Positions 15,713 to 25,134 of a DNA stretch of 64,000 bases are shown piece by piece (the stretch's first letter is position 1; every line of letters starts with the position of its first letter). The notes beneath the pieces are model-generated. The model was not told the DNA's origin and did no database searches. It saw nothing but the letters and a program-made list of their open reading frames with translations. The DNA comes from Sphingomonas hengshuiensis (GTDB taxonomy: Bacteria > Pseudomonadota > Alphaproteobacteria > Sphingomonadales > Sphingomonadaceae), in the NCBI RefSeq assembly GCF_000935025.1, contig NZ_CP010836.1, positions 2,170,001-2,234,000 on the forward strand, in the 5' to 3' direction. Position numbers and translations under genes: made by a program.

Positions 15713-18700
15713 TCAGCGAATCTCGACGGGTCCTATCAGGCCAGCGGGGCGCAGCGGCGAGGTTGCGTCATAGGGTGCGATCGGGGCGAAGGTCTGGGGT
15801 GCGGCGCCGGGCTGGCGGTCGCCGATCAGGCGGTTCTGCCAATAATTGCCGACGAGGATTTCGACGCGATTCCGCCCTTTTTGCAGGGATCCGGCCAGCG
15901 AGAGCCGTGCCGGGTGCCACCACACTACGCCCAGATCGCGGCCGTTGACGATCACGCGCGCCATGTCGCCCAGCACGCCGAGATCGATCTCGGCGCTGGC
16001 CGGATCGAAGCCGTCCGGAAGATCGAAGCTGCGCACATAGCGTGCACGCCCCGAATAATAGCGGATCGCCGGGTCGGCATCCTGCGCCCAGGAATGAAGC
16101 GATTCGAAAGTGGTTTGCGCAGGTGCGCCCATCCCGTCGAGGAAATGGACCTGCCACGGACCGCCGAGCGCAAGCTGCGCGCGCGCGGGCAGCGGATGGG
16201 CGACCGCCGCGCCCTGGCTTCGCACGACGACGAAACGCGAGCCATAGCCGGGGAGCGCGACGCGCAGCCGCGCGCCCTCCGCGCTCCGCACCGATGCGAG
16301 CGGCGCCCGGCTGCCATCCTCGGCATTCCAGACTTCGGCGACGGTGCCGCCCCCCTCGGCCCGCAGCGTCACTTCGCCGTCGAACGGCGTCGCTGCGGGA
16401 TTGGACAGGAAATAGACATCGCCGTCCGCCAGCCGCCGATGCGTCCAGTCGAGCCGGGCGCCCGCGACATCGGGGCGCACCCCTGCCCGCGCCAGCGCGG
16501 CGCCGGGAGTCGCGTCATTCCGGATAGGCCCTGCCCGCCCCCATAATGCCGCGCGCAGCCGGGCGAATTCGCGGGCGTCATCGCCTAGCCCGACCGGCGC
16601 GACCGGCGGCGCTCCCGACAGCATTGCCCCCTGCGCCGCGAGCCGATCGAGCGCACGGAGCGTCGCTACGCTCATCCGTCGCACCCCCGGCGCAATCGCC
16701 AGCACGCGATAGCGCGCGCCGCCCGGCGTGACGATCGCGCCGCGATCGACGGTCAGCCGCGCGAGCGTCTCGGCGTCGAGGAAATCATAGTCATAGCCCT
16801 CGGGCCGGGGATAGCCGTGCGGCGGGCCGACCGGGGCCTCCTCGCCGTAGAACACCGCGAGATCGGCGGCGGGGCTGCCCTGCTGGAGCAGGAACGACGC
16901 GCGCGAGAGATAGGAGACCCAGCCATCGGCGAGATCGGCCCAAGCCTCGTTGCGGGTGAAATGCTGGCCATATTGGCGCAGCGTCATCCCCGGGCGGCGC
17001 CCGTCGGTGAAGGGCTGGTGCGCCGAGGTGTGCATCACGATGCGATTGACGCCCTCGGCAAAGAAGCGGTCGACCGGGCGGCGCCATTCGCGCGGGCCGG
17101 TGCCCCAGGGCTCGTCGCCCATCGTGGTCAGCGCCTCGGCGGCGACCAGCGGCTTGCCGTGGAGATGCGCCGCCGACGCGGCCTCGCGGATATCGGCGAT
17201 ATGCTCGGGCTTGGGCGCGCCGCCTTCGGGCCAGTACCAATATTCGCCCATCGGCACGTCGGCGCGCGCCTTGGCCTGGATGCCGTCGGCGACGGTGGGC
17301 AGATCGGTGCCCGGCGCCTCGGCATAATAGGTCAGCCCGCGCGCGCGGAGCACCTGGGCGAAGACGCCGTAGTGGTTGTCGGCGATCAGATCGGCGATGG
17401 TGCGGCGCCAGTCGGCGAGGAAGCGTTCGGACTGCGCACTGTCGCCGACGACGCGGCCCGCGATCGCGGGGAGCCAGGGCAGCGGGTCATAGCCGCGCAG
17501 CCGCCGGAAGGCGGCGAACAGGCCCGGGCTCCAGCTCTGCTGCCCCGCCTCCCAGCTATCGGTGATCGCGACGTCCATCCGCCCGTTCGGGCCGACCGCA
17601 TCGACATACCGATCGTAGAAGCGCGTGGCATAGCCGCGGACGGCGTCGGCATCGAGCTTGTCGACTTCGAGCCCGACGCTCTCCGCCGAGGCGGGGACCG
17701 AGCGCCTGCCGGTGAGCGACCAGCCGAACCGCAGCACCGCCCAGCGCCCGGCGGGGGGGCGCCAGTCGAGCGTGCCGTCGGGGGCGAGCTTGCTGGTGAG
17801 ATCCAGCACCGCGCCCGCCGGGGTGGCGCGCGCGGTGCCGGTGCGGACGGCGGTATAGTCGAGCAGCGTGCCGAACCCGGCCTGCTCCTCGACGCGGTCG
17901 AGCCGCGGGCCGACCGCGAACCGCGCCTCGCGTATGTTCAGCGGCGCGGTGAGCCCCTCGAACGCGACGCGCCATTCGCGCGAGGCGTGGCCGGGGAGCG
18001 CGAAGCTGCGCACGGGTGCGGCCTTTTGCGCGGTGCCGGGGAGCGTCGCGCGGATGCGGCCCGTAGCGTCGCGCACCGTGCCCGCGGGGATCGCGCCATC
18101 GACGGCGAGCGTGAACGCCCCCGGCGCGACGGCGCGATCGAAGCGGAACACCAGCTCGGCGCGCCCGCCGACCGGCGCGAGCGTCGTCGCCGCATCGTAG
18201 CGGCCATCGCCGAGCAGCGCGGAATCGCGCGCGCCGGAGATCGTGACGCGCGGCGCCGTCGCCTCGGCGGGGCTCAGTCGGTAGGCGAGCACCGCGACGT
18301 CGTCGCCCAGCTCGGGCTGGCGGAAGCGATCGGCGATCGCGAGGTCCTGATAGGGGCCGCTGACGCGGGGCGGCGGCGGGAGGACGATGCGCCCCTTGCC
18401 CGGCCCGACGATCGTCTCCGACCAGACGAGCTTCTTCATTGCCTGCGCGGCGGTCACGCCGGGATCGCCGCTGACGCTCCACCCGCCGCTCGACTGCGCG
18501 CCGAAGCTCAGGTCGAGCCGCTTGGCCGCCTCGGCGGCGACGCGGACGGCGTGGCGCCATTCGGGGGTGCCGAAGCCGATGCGCTTCTCGACATATTGCG
18601 GGATCGGGGGTGAGCCGAAGGCGATGTCGAACAGGAACACCCCGCCCATCCCCGAACGCCGCATCCATTCGAGGTCGAGCCGGATGCCCTCCTCGCTGAC

Positions 18701-18844
18701 ATTGCCGTTGATCCATTGCCAATACGCGAGCGGGCGGGCGTCGGGCGGCGGCGCGCGGAAGCCCTCCGCGAGCGGATCGGCCTGTTGCGCGGCGACGGGG
18801 GCGGCGCCCGCGAGCAGCAGCGCGACGAGGGCGAGCCGCTTCAT
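15713..18844 (-). CDS. Glycoside hydrolase family 106 protein (alpha-L-rhamnosidase-like)
   Basis: A 1043-residue secreted enzyme. The ATG at 18844 overlaps the GH31 stop (ATGA) and starts a signal peptide (MKRLALVALLLAGAAPVAAQ). The N-terminal block ARPLAYWQWINGNVSEEGI, then DLEWMRRSGMGGVFLFD and TPEWRHAV, is diagnostic for GH106. The C-terminal part has the galactose-binding-like module with DLGVLGDMARVIVNGRDLGVVWW found in this family. Characterised members remove alpha-L-rhamnose from plant glycans, including rhamnogalacturonan II, or from glycosides. It is the last gene of a minus-strand run that begins with transketolase genes. The substrate here is unproven. Confidence 0.85.
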   Translation of the reverse strand: MKRLALVALLLAGAAPVAAQQADPLAEGFRAPPPDARPLAYWQWINGNVSEEGIRLDLEWMRRSGMGGVFLFDIAFGSPPIPQYVEKRIGFGTPEWRHAVRVAAEAAKRLDLSFGAQSSGGWSVSGDPGVTAAQAMKKLVWSETIVGPGKGRIVLPPPPRVSGPYQDLAIADRFRQPELGDDVAVLAYRLSPAEATAPRVTISGARDSALLGDGRYDAATTLAPVGGRAELVFRFDRAVAPGAFTLAVDGAIPAGTVRDATGRIRATLPGTAQKAAPVRSFALPGHASREWRVAFEGLTAPLNIREARFAVGPRLDRVEEQAGFGTLLDYTAVRTGTARATPAGAVLDLTSKLAPDGTLDWRPPAGRWAVLRFGWSLTGRRSVPASAESVGLEVDKLDADAVRGYATRFYDRYVDAVGPNGRMDVAITDSWEAGQQSWSPGLFAAFRRLRGYDPLPWLPAIAGRVVGDSAQSERFLADWRRTIADLIADNHYGVFAQVLRARGLTYYAEAPGTDLPTVADGIQAKARADVPMGEYWYWPEGGAPKPEHIADIREAASAAHLHGKPLVAAEALTTMGDEPWGTGPREWRRPVDRFFAEGVNRIVMHTSAHQPFTDGRRPGMTLRQYGQHFTRNEAWADLADGWVSYLSRASFLLQQGSPAADLAVFYGEEAPVGPPHGYPRPEGYDYDFLDAETLARLTVDRGAIVTPGGARYRVLAIAPGVRRMSVATLRALDRLAAQGAMLSGAPPVAPVGLGDDAREFARLRAALWGRAGPIRNDATPGAALARAGVRPDVAGARLDWTHRRLADGDVYFLSNPAATPFDGEVTLRAEGGGTVAEVWNAEDGSRAPLASVRSAEGARLRVALPGYGSRFVVVRSQGAAVAHPLPARAQLALGGPWQVHFLDGMGAPAQTTFESLHSWAQDADPAIRYYSGRARYVRSFDLPDGFDPASAEIDLGVLGDMARVIVNGRDLGVVWWHPARLSLAGSLQKGRNRVEILVGNYWQNRLIGDRQPGAAPQTFAPIAPYDATSPLRPAGLIGPVEIR

Positions 18845-21219
18845 GATGCGCGCACCGTGATCGCGGCGCCGCGATACTCGACCGCCTGCCCCGGCGCGGC
18901 ATCGATGCCGACCCCCGTGCCGGGTGCTACGAACACTATGCGGAAGCGCCGCACGCCGGGTGCGCCCTTCCATGTGCCGACGCGCTTGCCGATCGTCAGC
19001 GTGCCGCGCGCCTCGTCCCAGCGGATCGGCACGATCGCGCGCTCGCCACGGGAATAGCCCTGCCCGTCGCCTTCATCCTCGTACAAGTCGAACGCGCCGT
19101 CCGCGCCGCGATAGACGCGCAGCTCGACCGGGCCGAACGGGTCCTGATCGGCGTGTTCGACCACCTCGCCCAGCGGCAGGATCGAACCGTCGCGGACGAA
19201 CAGCGGGATGCGCTCCAGCGGGGCATCGGCGTTGATCCAGCGTCCGCCCGGCTGGCGCGCGCCGGTCCAGAAATCGGTCCAGCCTGTCTTGGGCAGGTAC
19301 AGCGTGCGCGTCCGCGCGCCTTCCTTGGTGATCGGATTGACGAGGAGCGCGGGGCCGAACAGGAACTGGTCGGCGATGTTCCACACCTTCTCGTCGGTGC
19401 GCCAGTCCATCACCAGCGGGCGCATGATCGTGCCATGCGCGTCGGTCACCTGCCATGCGAGCGAATAGAGATAGGGCAGCAGCCGGTAGCGCAGCCGGTT
19501 GAACGCCAGCAGCGTCGGGGTGGCGTCGCCATAGCTGAACACGCTGTTCTCGTTGGTCGAGCGCTTGCCATGGGTGCGGAACAGCGGGTTGAACACGCCA
19601 TATTGCCACCAGCGCGTGTAGAGCTCGCGAAAGGCGGGGTCGCGGGTGTCGGGTCCCTTGGGCGGGGAATCGAGCACGCCGAGATAATAGCCGCCGATAT
19701 CGGTGGTCCAATAGGGCATCCCCGACAGCGCGAAGTTGAGCCCGCCCGCAATCTGTTTCTCGAAGGTCGGGAAGGCATTGGCGATATCGCCCGACCAGCT
19801 CGCCGCGCCATGCGCCTGCACCCCCGCGAACGACGAGCGCGAGAGCAGGAACACGCGCTTGTCCTGCCGCGCCTGGACCCAGCGATCATGGACATTGGCG
19901 GTGTGCGCGAAGGGGAAATAGTTCGAATAGAACGCCCCCGGCCCGATCGCGAGGCGGCGCGACTGGATCGTGCGATCGGTGCGCGCCATTGCCGACAGAT
20001 GCAGTTCGGGCTCGTCACCGTCGAGCCAGAACGCGTCCCACCCCTGCGCCAGCAGCGGCCCGGCGAGCGTGTTCCAATAGCGGTCGGCGGCTTCCGTGCT
20101 CGTCGGGTCGTAGAGCTGGGTGCCGGGGACGAGCTGTCCCGCCCCCTTCGTCTGCGCATACTGGTTCGAACTGGTCGAGAGCAGCGGCCAGATCGAGATC
20201 ATGGTGTGGACGTTGCGGTCGCCCAGCCGCTTGAGCATCGCGGGGACGTCGGGATATTCGGCGGTCTTGAATTCCTTGTCGCCCATGCGCTGCCACCAGC
20301 GCCAGTCCTGCACCACGACATCCATCGGCGCACCGCCCTCGCGGTTCATCGCGGCGGCCTGTTCGAGCTGCGCGCCGGTGGCATAATGGTCCATCGACTG
20401 GAACAGCCCATAGGCCCAGCGCGGGAACATCGGCGCCTGGCCGGTGAGCGCGCGATACTGGCCGACCAGATCGTCCATCTCCGGCCCATAGGCGAAATAA
20501 TAGTCGATGCCGTCGGTGCTCTCCGCGGTGACCTTCAGCTCGGTCGGGAAGCGATTGTCGACGCGCGAGGCGGCGGCGGTGTTCCAGAACAGGCCATAGC
20601 CTGCGGTCGAGACCATGAAGGGAATCGCGATATCGGTGTTCGACTGGGCGAGTTCGACCACCGAACCCTGATAGTTCATCAGCCCCGACTGATGCTGGCC
20701 GAGGCCATAGAGCCCCTGGCGCAGGATCGGGTGGAACAGGATTTCGACATCATAGAGCGACGGCTCGACCGCGCCGGGCCGGTAGGCGCGCGGGCCGTTG
20801 CCGACTTCGCCGAGCAGGCGAGTGCCGTCGGGCGCCATGAACACGATAGTGCCGTTCGCCTCGGAAATGGCGAGCTTCACGCCGCCGGCATCGGCCAGCA
20901 CCTGCCCCGCCGGTGCCGCGGCGGCGGCACCGCCCGGCGCCTGCGCCCCTGCCCCATCCTGTGCAGCGCTGGCGCGCTCCAGCCGCGGCTTGACCGGGGT
21001 GCAGGCGCTGCGGATCCACGGGCGCGGCAATACGGGGGGCGCCGCGCCTTCGGGGCGGGCGACGACATGGACGAGATTGGGCCCGCAAAATTCGATGCGG
21101 ACGCGCTCGGTCGGGGTGCGCAGGACCAGGCCCCCCGCCTCCTCGCCGACCTGCGCCATCGCGGCCGGTGCCGCTGCACTCAGCAGCAGGGCGGCAAGTC
21201 CCTTTGCGGTTCGACGCAT
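18841..21219 (-). CDS. Glycoside hydrolase family 31 protein (alpha-xylosidase/alpha-glucosidase type)
   Basis: A 792-residue exported enzyme. The ATG at 21219 is preferred over the GTG two codons earlier because GGGAG stands at proper distance; a signal peptide ends at AAMAQ. The catalytic domain shows PRWAYGLFQSMDHY, then VVQDWRWW and the nucleophile Asp400 in FWLDGDEPE, and the acid/base region ASWSGDIANAF. The C-terminal beta domains include YLPKTGWTDFWTG. An Ala/Pro/Gly-rich insertion at about residues 83-108 interrupts the N-terminal beta domain. WLDxxEPE is typical of alpha-xylosidase-like GH31 members, so alpha-xylosides are a reasonable target. It lies between DUF1593 (40 bases upstream) and GH106 (overlapping). 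Confidence 0.88.
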   Translation of the reverse strand: MRRTAKGLAALLLSAAAPAAMAQVGEEAGGLVLRTPTERVRIEFCGPNLVHVVARPEGAAPPVLPRPWIRSACTPVKPRLERASAAQDGAGAQAPGGAAAAAPAGQVLADAGGVKLAISEANGTIVFMAPDGTRLLGEVGNGPRAYRPGAVEPSLYDVEILFHPILRQGLYGLGQHQSGLMNYQGSVVELAQSNTDIAIPFMVSTAGYGLFWNTAAASRVDNRFPTELKVTAESTDGIDYYFAYGPEMDDLVGQYRALTGQAPMFPRWAYGLFQSMDHYATGAQLEQAAAMNREGGAPMDVVVQDWRWWQRMGDKEFKTAEYPDVPAMLKRLGDRNVHTMISIWPLLSTSSNQYAQTKGAGQLVPGTQLYDPTSTEAADRYWNTLAGPLLAQGWDAFWLDGDEPELHLSAMARTDRTIQSRRLAIGPGAFYSNYFPFAHTANVHDRWVQARQDKRVFLLSRSSFAGVQAHGAASWSGDIANAFPTFEKQIAGGLNFALSGMPYWTTDIGGYYLGVLDSPPKGPDTRDPAFRELYTRWWQYGVFNPLFRTHGKRSTNENSVFSYGDATPTLLAFNRLRYRLLPYLYSLAWQVTDAHGTIMRPLVMDWRTDEKVWNIADQFLFGPALLVNPITKEGARTRTLYLPKTGWTDFWTGARQPGGRWINADAPLERIPLFVRDGSILPLGEVVEHADQDPFGPVELRVYRGADGAFDLYEDEGDGQGYSRGERAIVPIRWDEARGTLTIGKRVGTWKGAPGVRRFRIVFVAPGTGVGIDAAPGQAVEYRGAAITVRAS

Positions 21220-21259
21220 CTTCACTCTCCCGTCGTTTCGTTGCGCGTCGGTCGCGCGG

Positions 21260-22690
21260 CTATTTCGCGCGCGGGTTCACCGTCACGATTGCGCGGCGAT
21301 AGGCGTAGAGCGCCGGCGTCCCGGCATCGCGCGCTTCGAGGATGATGTGGAAGCGCGTCGGCGCGCTCACCTCGGGCGCGACGAAGCGCGTGTGGAGCGG
21401 ATCGCCGCGCTGGACCTCGACCGCGGGGTTGCGGTTGGTCGCCTCGGACTCGCGATACTGCCACCAGTCATAGGCGACCGTGTCGCCATCGGGGTCCTTC
21501 GATCCCTCGGCAGAGAGGCGGACGGTGTCGCCCGAGGTCGCGGTCATCTCGACTGCTTCGGTGCCGGCGATGCCGTTGAGCACGAGCTGCGGGTTATGGT
21601 TCGCGCCCTTGTAGCTGGATTGCAGCGTCCATTGGATGCGCCCGGCAAAGTCATGCTGGAACGCCTCGCGCCAGCGCCAGATCGTCGCCTTGTTGGTCTG
21701 GCGGACCTTGCCGTCGATGCCGACCACCAGGTCGCTGGTGTCGGTCCACACCCCGTCCCATTCGGAAACCTTGCCATAGCGCCCGCCCCAGCTGCCATAA
21801 TCGGGATGCTCGGGGCTGCCGAGGCCGTTGGGGATCAGATAGAGGAAGCTCGGCGTGTCGCCTTCCATGATGAATTCGAAGCTGGGGTAGAGCGACCCCA
21901 GCGGCCCGCGCTGGATATTCTCGCGGATCCATTCCTTCGACACCGTGGTGAAGTCCGGCCCGTCGAAATAATACATGCGGTCGCCCGAAATCCCGCCCCA
22001 GGTCGACAGATTATAGTGGCGGTGCGCGGTGAGGCTCACGATCCAGAACAGGTCGGGGAACTGGCGCCGGACCCAGGGGCCGGCATTGTCCTGGTCGGAG
22101 ATCGAATAGACGCGCAGTTTCGCGACGAACTTCGCCACCTCTGCGGGCGTGCGCGTCTGGCGGACCTTCCACATCGCCTGCGCGAGGTCGACTGCGCCGC
22201 CCCAGACGGTGATCCACACCGGGCGCGGATCGGGCTTGTCGACTGTCCGGATGATCCAGTCGGACGCCGCGCTATCCTTGCCCTCGCCCACCCCGAGCAT
22301 CCCGAATTCGGGGCGGCCGGGCTTGACCACCGAACGCAGAGTGTCGGCGCTCGGCCAGCCCTTGGCATGGACCTTCAGATTGGGCAGCGCCTTTTCATAG
22401 CCGTCGATGCGCCGGGTGATCTGTTCGGGGTGGACCGAATCCATCAGGTGGCGCGACGTGGAGGGCACCAGCCCCTCGACATCCCATTCATTGGCATAGA
22501 GCAGGAAGCGGACCATCGATTCCATGTCGTCGGGGTCCGATCCGACATCGGTGAGCACGATGACGCGCGGCTTGGCCGGCGCGGGCGTCGCCTGTTGCGC
22601 CAGCGCGGGAAGCGCTGCGGCGCCGATCGCCGTCCCGACCGTCGCGGCGGCGGCGAGCAGCCGGGCCATGGCCCCGATTGTGATCCTCAT
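21260..22690 (-). CDS. DUF1593 family secreted protein (nucleoside-hydrolase-like)
   Basis: A 476-residue exported protein with a signal peptide ending near ALPALAQ. The N-terminal domain begins PRVIVLTDVGSDPDDMESMV, whose Asp48/Asp52/Asp54/Asp55 resemble the Ca-binding DxDxxxDD motif of nucleoside hydrolases. A C-terminal Ig-like domain has SKDPDGDTVAYDWWQYRESE and ends VTVNPRAK. The family is often annotated as cellulose-binding or sugar-binding without biochemical proof. It follows the FGGY kinase gene by 24 bases and precedes GH31. Its fold family hydrolyses pentofuranosides, and the operon appears to serve a pentose, so a periplasmic furanosidase role is a fair hypothesis. Confidence 0.8.
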   Translation of the reverse strand: MRITIGAMARLLAAAATVGTAIGAAALPALAQQATPAPAKPRVIVLTDVGSDPDDMESMVRFLLYANEWDVEGLVPSTSRHLMDSVHPEQITRRIDGYEKALPNLKVHAKGWPSADTLRSVVKPGRPEFGMLGVGEGKDSAASDWIIRTVDKPDPRPVWITVWGGAVDLAQAMWKVRQTRTPAEVAKFVAKLRVYSISDQDNAGPWVRRQFPDLFWIVSLTAHRHYNLSTWGGISGDRMYYFDGPDFTTVSKEWIRENIQRGPLGSLYPSFEFIMEGDTPSFLYLIPNGLGSPEHPDYGSWGGRYGKVSEWDGVWTDTSDLVVGIDGKVRQTNKATIWRWREAFQHDFAGRIQWTLQSSYKGANHNPQLVLNGIAGTEAVEMTATSGDTVRLSAEGSKDPDGDTVAYDWWQYRESEATNRNPAVEVQRGDPLHTRFVAPEVSAPTRFHIILEARDAGTPALYAYRRAIVTVNPRAK

Positions 22691-22714
22691 ATGCCTCTCC
22701 TCAGTCTTGCTTTT

Positions 22715-24184
22715 TTATCGTTCGTGCAGTCCCGCCGAAGCCCCAACAGCGGCGCGCCATCGCGCATGCAGCGCCGCGCGATCGGCGGGGTCGGCGCGGG
22801 GTTCGAAACGGTCCTGCTCGATCGGCGGCCAGCGCGCGGGCGCCAGCCCCGCCGCTTCCGCCGCGAGCCACGCGACGCCGCGCGCGCCCAGCTCCAGCTG
22901 ACGCGGGCGCAGCACCGGGCGACCGATCGCATCGGCCAGCATCTGCATCAACAGATCATTGCCCGCCGCGCCGCCATCGACCGACAGCGACGCCAGCGGG
23001 GCGCCGAGATCGGCGTCCATCGCCATCGCGACATCGCCGATCTGGAGCGCAATCCCCTCCAGCACCGCGCGCGCGACATGCGCCGGCTCGGTGCCGAGCG
23101 ACATCCCGCTCAGCAGCCCGCGCGCGTCGGACTCCCAATGCGGCGCGCCCAGCCCGGCGAGCGCGGGGACGAACACCACGCCTTCGCTCGCGGGCACCGA
23201 GGCGGCGAGCGCGGTCAGCGCCTGTTCGTCCTTGAGGTTGAGCAGCCGCGTCGCGAACGCCGCGGCATGGCCAGACACCGCGACATTGCCCTCCAGCGCA
23301 TGGACCACGGCACCGCCGCGCCCCCAGGCGATCGTGCCCGACAGCCCGTGCGCCGATGCGACGCGCCCGTCGGTGACCGCCATCAGCGACGATCCGGTAC
23401 CGCACGTCACCTTCGCCTCGCCCGGCCCGGCAAAGCCATGGCCGAGCAGCGCCGCGTGCGAATCGCCGAGCATCGCGTGGATCGGCAGCCCCTCCGGCGC
23501 GCCCGCGCCCGACGTGGTGCCGAACCGCGCATCGGACGAGCGCACCTGCGGGAGCAGCGATCGGGGAATGCCGAACAGCGCCAGCATCTCTTCGTCCCAA
23601 TCGCCGGTATCGAGCGACAGGAGCTGGGTGCGCGAGGCGTTGCTGACATCGGTCGCGTGGACCGCGCCGCCGGTCAGGTGCCAGAGCAGCCAGCTGTCGA
23701 CCGTCCCGGCGCGCAGTTCGCCCGCCTCGGCGCGGGCGCGGGCGCCGGGGACTTCGTCGAGCAGCCAGCCAAGCTTCGTGCTCGGAAACAGCGGGTCGAT
23801 GCCCAGCCCGGTGCGCGCGACGATCCGCGCCGCATGCGGGCGCAGCGCGGCGCAGCGTTCGGAGGTGCGGCGGCATTGCCAGCTGATCGCGGGCGCCAGC
23901 GGTTCGCCGGTCTCGGCATCCCAAAGCAGGATCGTCTCGCGCTGGTTGGCGATGGCGATCGCCGCGACGTCGCATCCGGGCGTCGTCGCGATCAGCTCGG
24001 CGATCGCGCCCGCGACGCTGCCCCAGATCGCCTCGCCCGATTGCTCGGCCCAGCCGGGGCGCGGGTGGCGCACGCCGAGCGGGTGCGCGGCGCGCCCGAG
24101 CACCGCGCCGCTATCCGCCGCGAACAGCAGCGCCTTGGTATTCGTCGTGCCCTGATCGACCGCGAGGATCGCCGGACGCGGCAT
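22715..24184 (-). CDS. FGGY-family carbohydrate kinase (candidate D-apulose kinase)
   Basis: A 489-residue cytosolic kinase with two actin-like domains. It begins ILAVDQGTTNTKALLF, then NQRETILLWD, PSTKLGWLLDE and GDSHAALLGH, and carries the phosphate/adenosine region TCGTGSSLMAV and the C-terminal SVDGGAAGNDLLMQ. The overall look is glycerol kinase-like, but the place between transketolase subunit genes and glycosidases argues for a ketose such as D-apulose or a pentulose. Its start overlaps the stop of the transketolase C-subunit gene by one base. Expected reaction if the apiose model holds: D-apulose + ATP to D-apulose 4-phosphate. Confidence 0.85.
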   Translation of the reverse strand: MPRPAILAVDQGTTNTKALLFAADSGAVLGRAAHPLGVRHPRPGWAEQSGEAIWGSVAGAIAELIATTPGCDVAAIAIANQRETILLWDAETGEPLAPAISWQCRRTSERCAALRPHAARIVARTGLGIDPLFPSTKLGWLLDEVPGARARAEAGELRAGTVDSWLLWHLTGGAVHATDVSNASRTQLLSLDTGDWDEEMLALFGIPRSLLPQVRSSDARFGTTSGAGAPEGLPIHAMLGDSHAALLGHGFAGPGEAKVTCGTGSSLMAVTDGRVASAHGLSGTIAWGRGGAVVHALEGNVAVSGHAAAFATRLLNLKDEQALTALAASVPASEGVVFVPALAGLGAPHWESDARGLLSGMSLGTEPAHVARAVLEGIALQIGDVAMAMDADLGAPLASLSVDGGAAGNDLLMQMLADAIGRPVLRPRQLELGARGVAWLAAEAAGLAPARWPPIEQDRFEPRADPADRAALHARWRAAVGASAGLHER

Positions 24185-25134
24185 CACGCGCGCGCGGCGA
24201 CGAGTTCGCGCGCCGCCTGCGCCATCCCTGCTGCGGTCAGCCCATAATGTTCGAGCAGCCATTCCGCCGATCCGGTGGTGACGAACCCCGGAAAGCCCAG
24301 GATGCGCACCGGCACCGGGCGCGACCCGACGACGCATTCGGCGACCGCGCCGCCCAGCCCGCCGCGAACGACATGCTCCTCCGCGGTGACGATCCCACCG
24401 GTTGCGGCGGCGGCGAGCACCGCTTCTTCGTCGAGCGGCGCGATCGAGCTCATGTTGAGCACCCGCGCCTCGATCCCCTCGGCGGCGAGCGTTTCGGCAG
24501 CCTCCAGCGCGCGGTGGACCAGCACGCCGCATGCGAGGATCGCGACATCGTCGCCTGCGCGGAGCAGCTCGGCCTTGCCCGGCTGGAACACCGCATCGGC
24601 GCTGCGCTCCAGCGCCGGGACGGGCATCCGGCTGATCCGGACGAACACCGGGCCGTCATGCGCCGCCGCCCATTTGATCGCCTCCGCGGTTTCCCACGGA
24701 TCGGCGGGGACAATCACGGTCAGCCCCTTCATCGCGCGCAGCCAGGCCAGATCCTCGATGCTGTGATGCGTCGCGCCCAGCTCGCCATAGGCGACGCCGC
24801 TGGAGATGCCGCAGAGCTTCACATTGGCGTTGCTGTACGCGACATCGGCCTTGATCTGCTCGAGCGCGCGCCCGGTCAGGAAGCAGGAGGCGCCGCTGAC
24901 AAAGGGCACCTTGCCGCCATTGGCCAGCCCTGCGCCGACGCCGACCATATTCTGTTCGGCGATGCCGACATTGATCAGCCGGGTCGGGAACTTGTCGCGG
25001 AACTTGCCGAGCTTGCTCGACCCGACCGAGTCATTGACCACCGCGACGATCCGCGAATCCGCCGCCGCGAGCGCCTCCAGCGCCTCCACATAGGCATTGC
25101 GGCAATCATGGCCGGCCGCACCCTTGTCGATCAT
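24184..25134 (-). CDS. Transketolase family, C-terminal subunit (candidate apulose-4-phosphate transketolase)
   Basis: A 316-residue protein holding the pyrimidine-binding and C-terminal domains of a transketolase split in two. Seen: INVGIAEQNMVGVGAGLA (the Glu that activates thiamine diphosphate), GELGATHHSIEDLAWLRAM, VPADPWETAEAIKWA, and a C-terminal domain with HVVRGGLGGAVAE. The ATG at 25134 overlaps the N-subunit stop (ATGA), so both subunits are made in step. Split transketolases occur in several sugar pathways; the apulose-4-phosphate enzyme (AptA/AptB) is one and is usually encoded with an FGGY kinase, as here. Confidence 0.9.
   Translation of the reverse strand: MIDKGAAGHDCRNAYVEALEALAAADSRIVAVVNDSVGSSKLGKFRDKFPTRLINVGIAEQNMVGVGAGLANGGKVPFVSGASCFLTGRALEQIKADVAYSNANVKLCGISSGVAYGELGATHHSIEDLAWLRAMKGLTVIVPADPWETAEAIKWAAAHDGPVFVRISRMPVPALERSADAVFQPGKAELLRAGDDVAILACGVLVHRALEAAETLAAEGIEARVLNMSSIAPLDEEAVLAAAATGGIVTAEEHVVRGGLGGAVAECVVGSRPVPVRILGFPGFVTTGSAEWLLEHYGLTAAGMAQAARELVAARA

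Noticed and set aside
16817..18613. Plus-strand open frame opposite GH106
   Set aside because: Shadow of the GH106 codon pattern; no homologous features.
20798..24247. Long plus-strand open frame spanning GH31, DUF1593 and kinase genes
   Set aside because: Composition artefact opposite three clear genes; crosses gene borders and has no ribosome site or recognisable domain.
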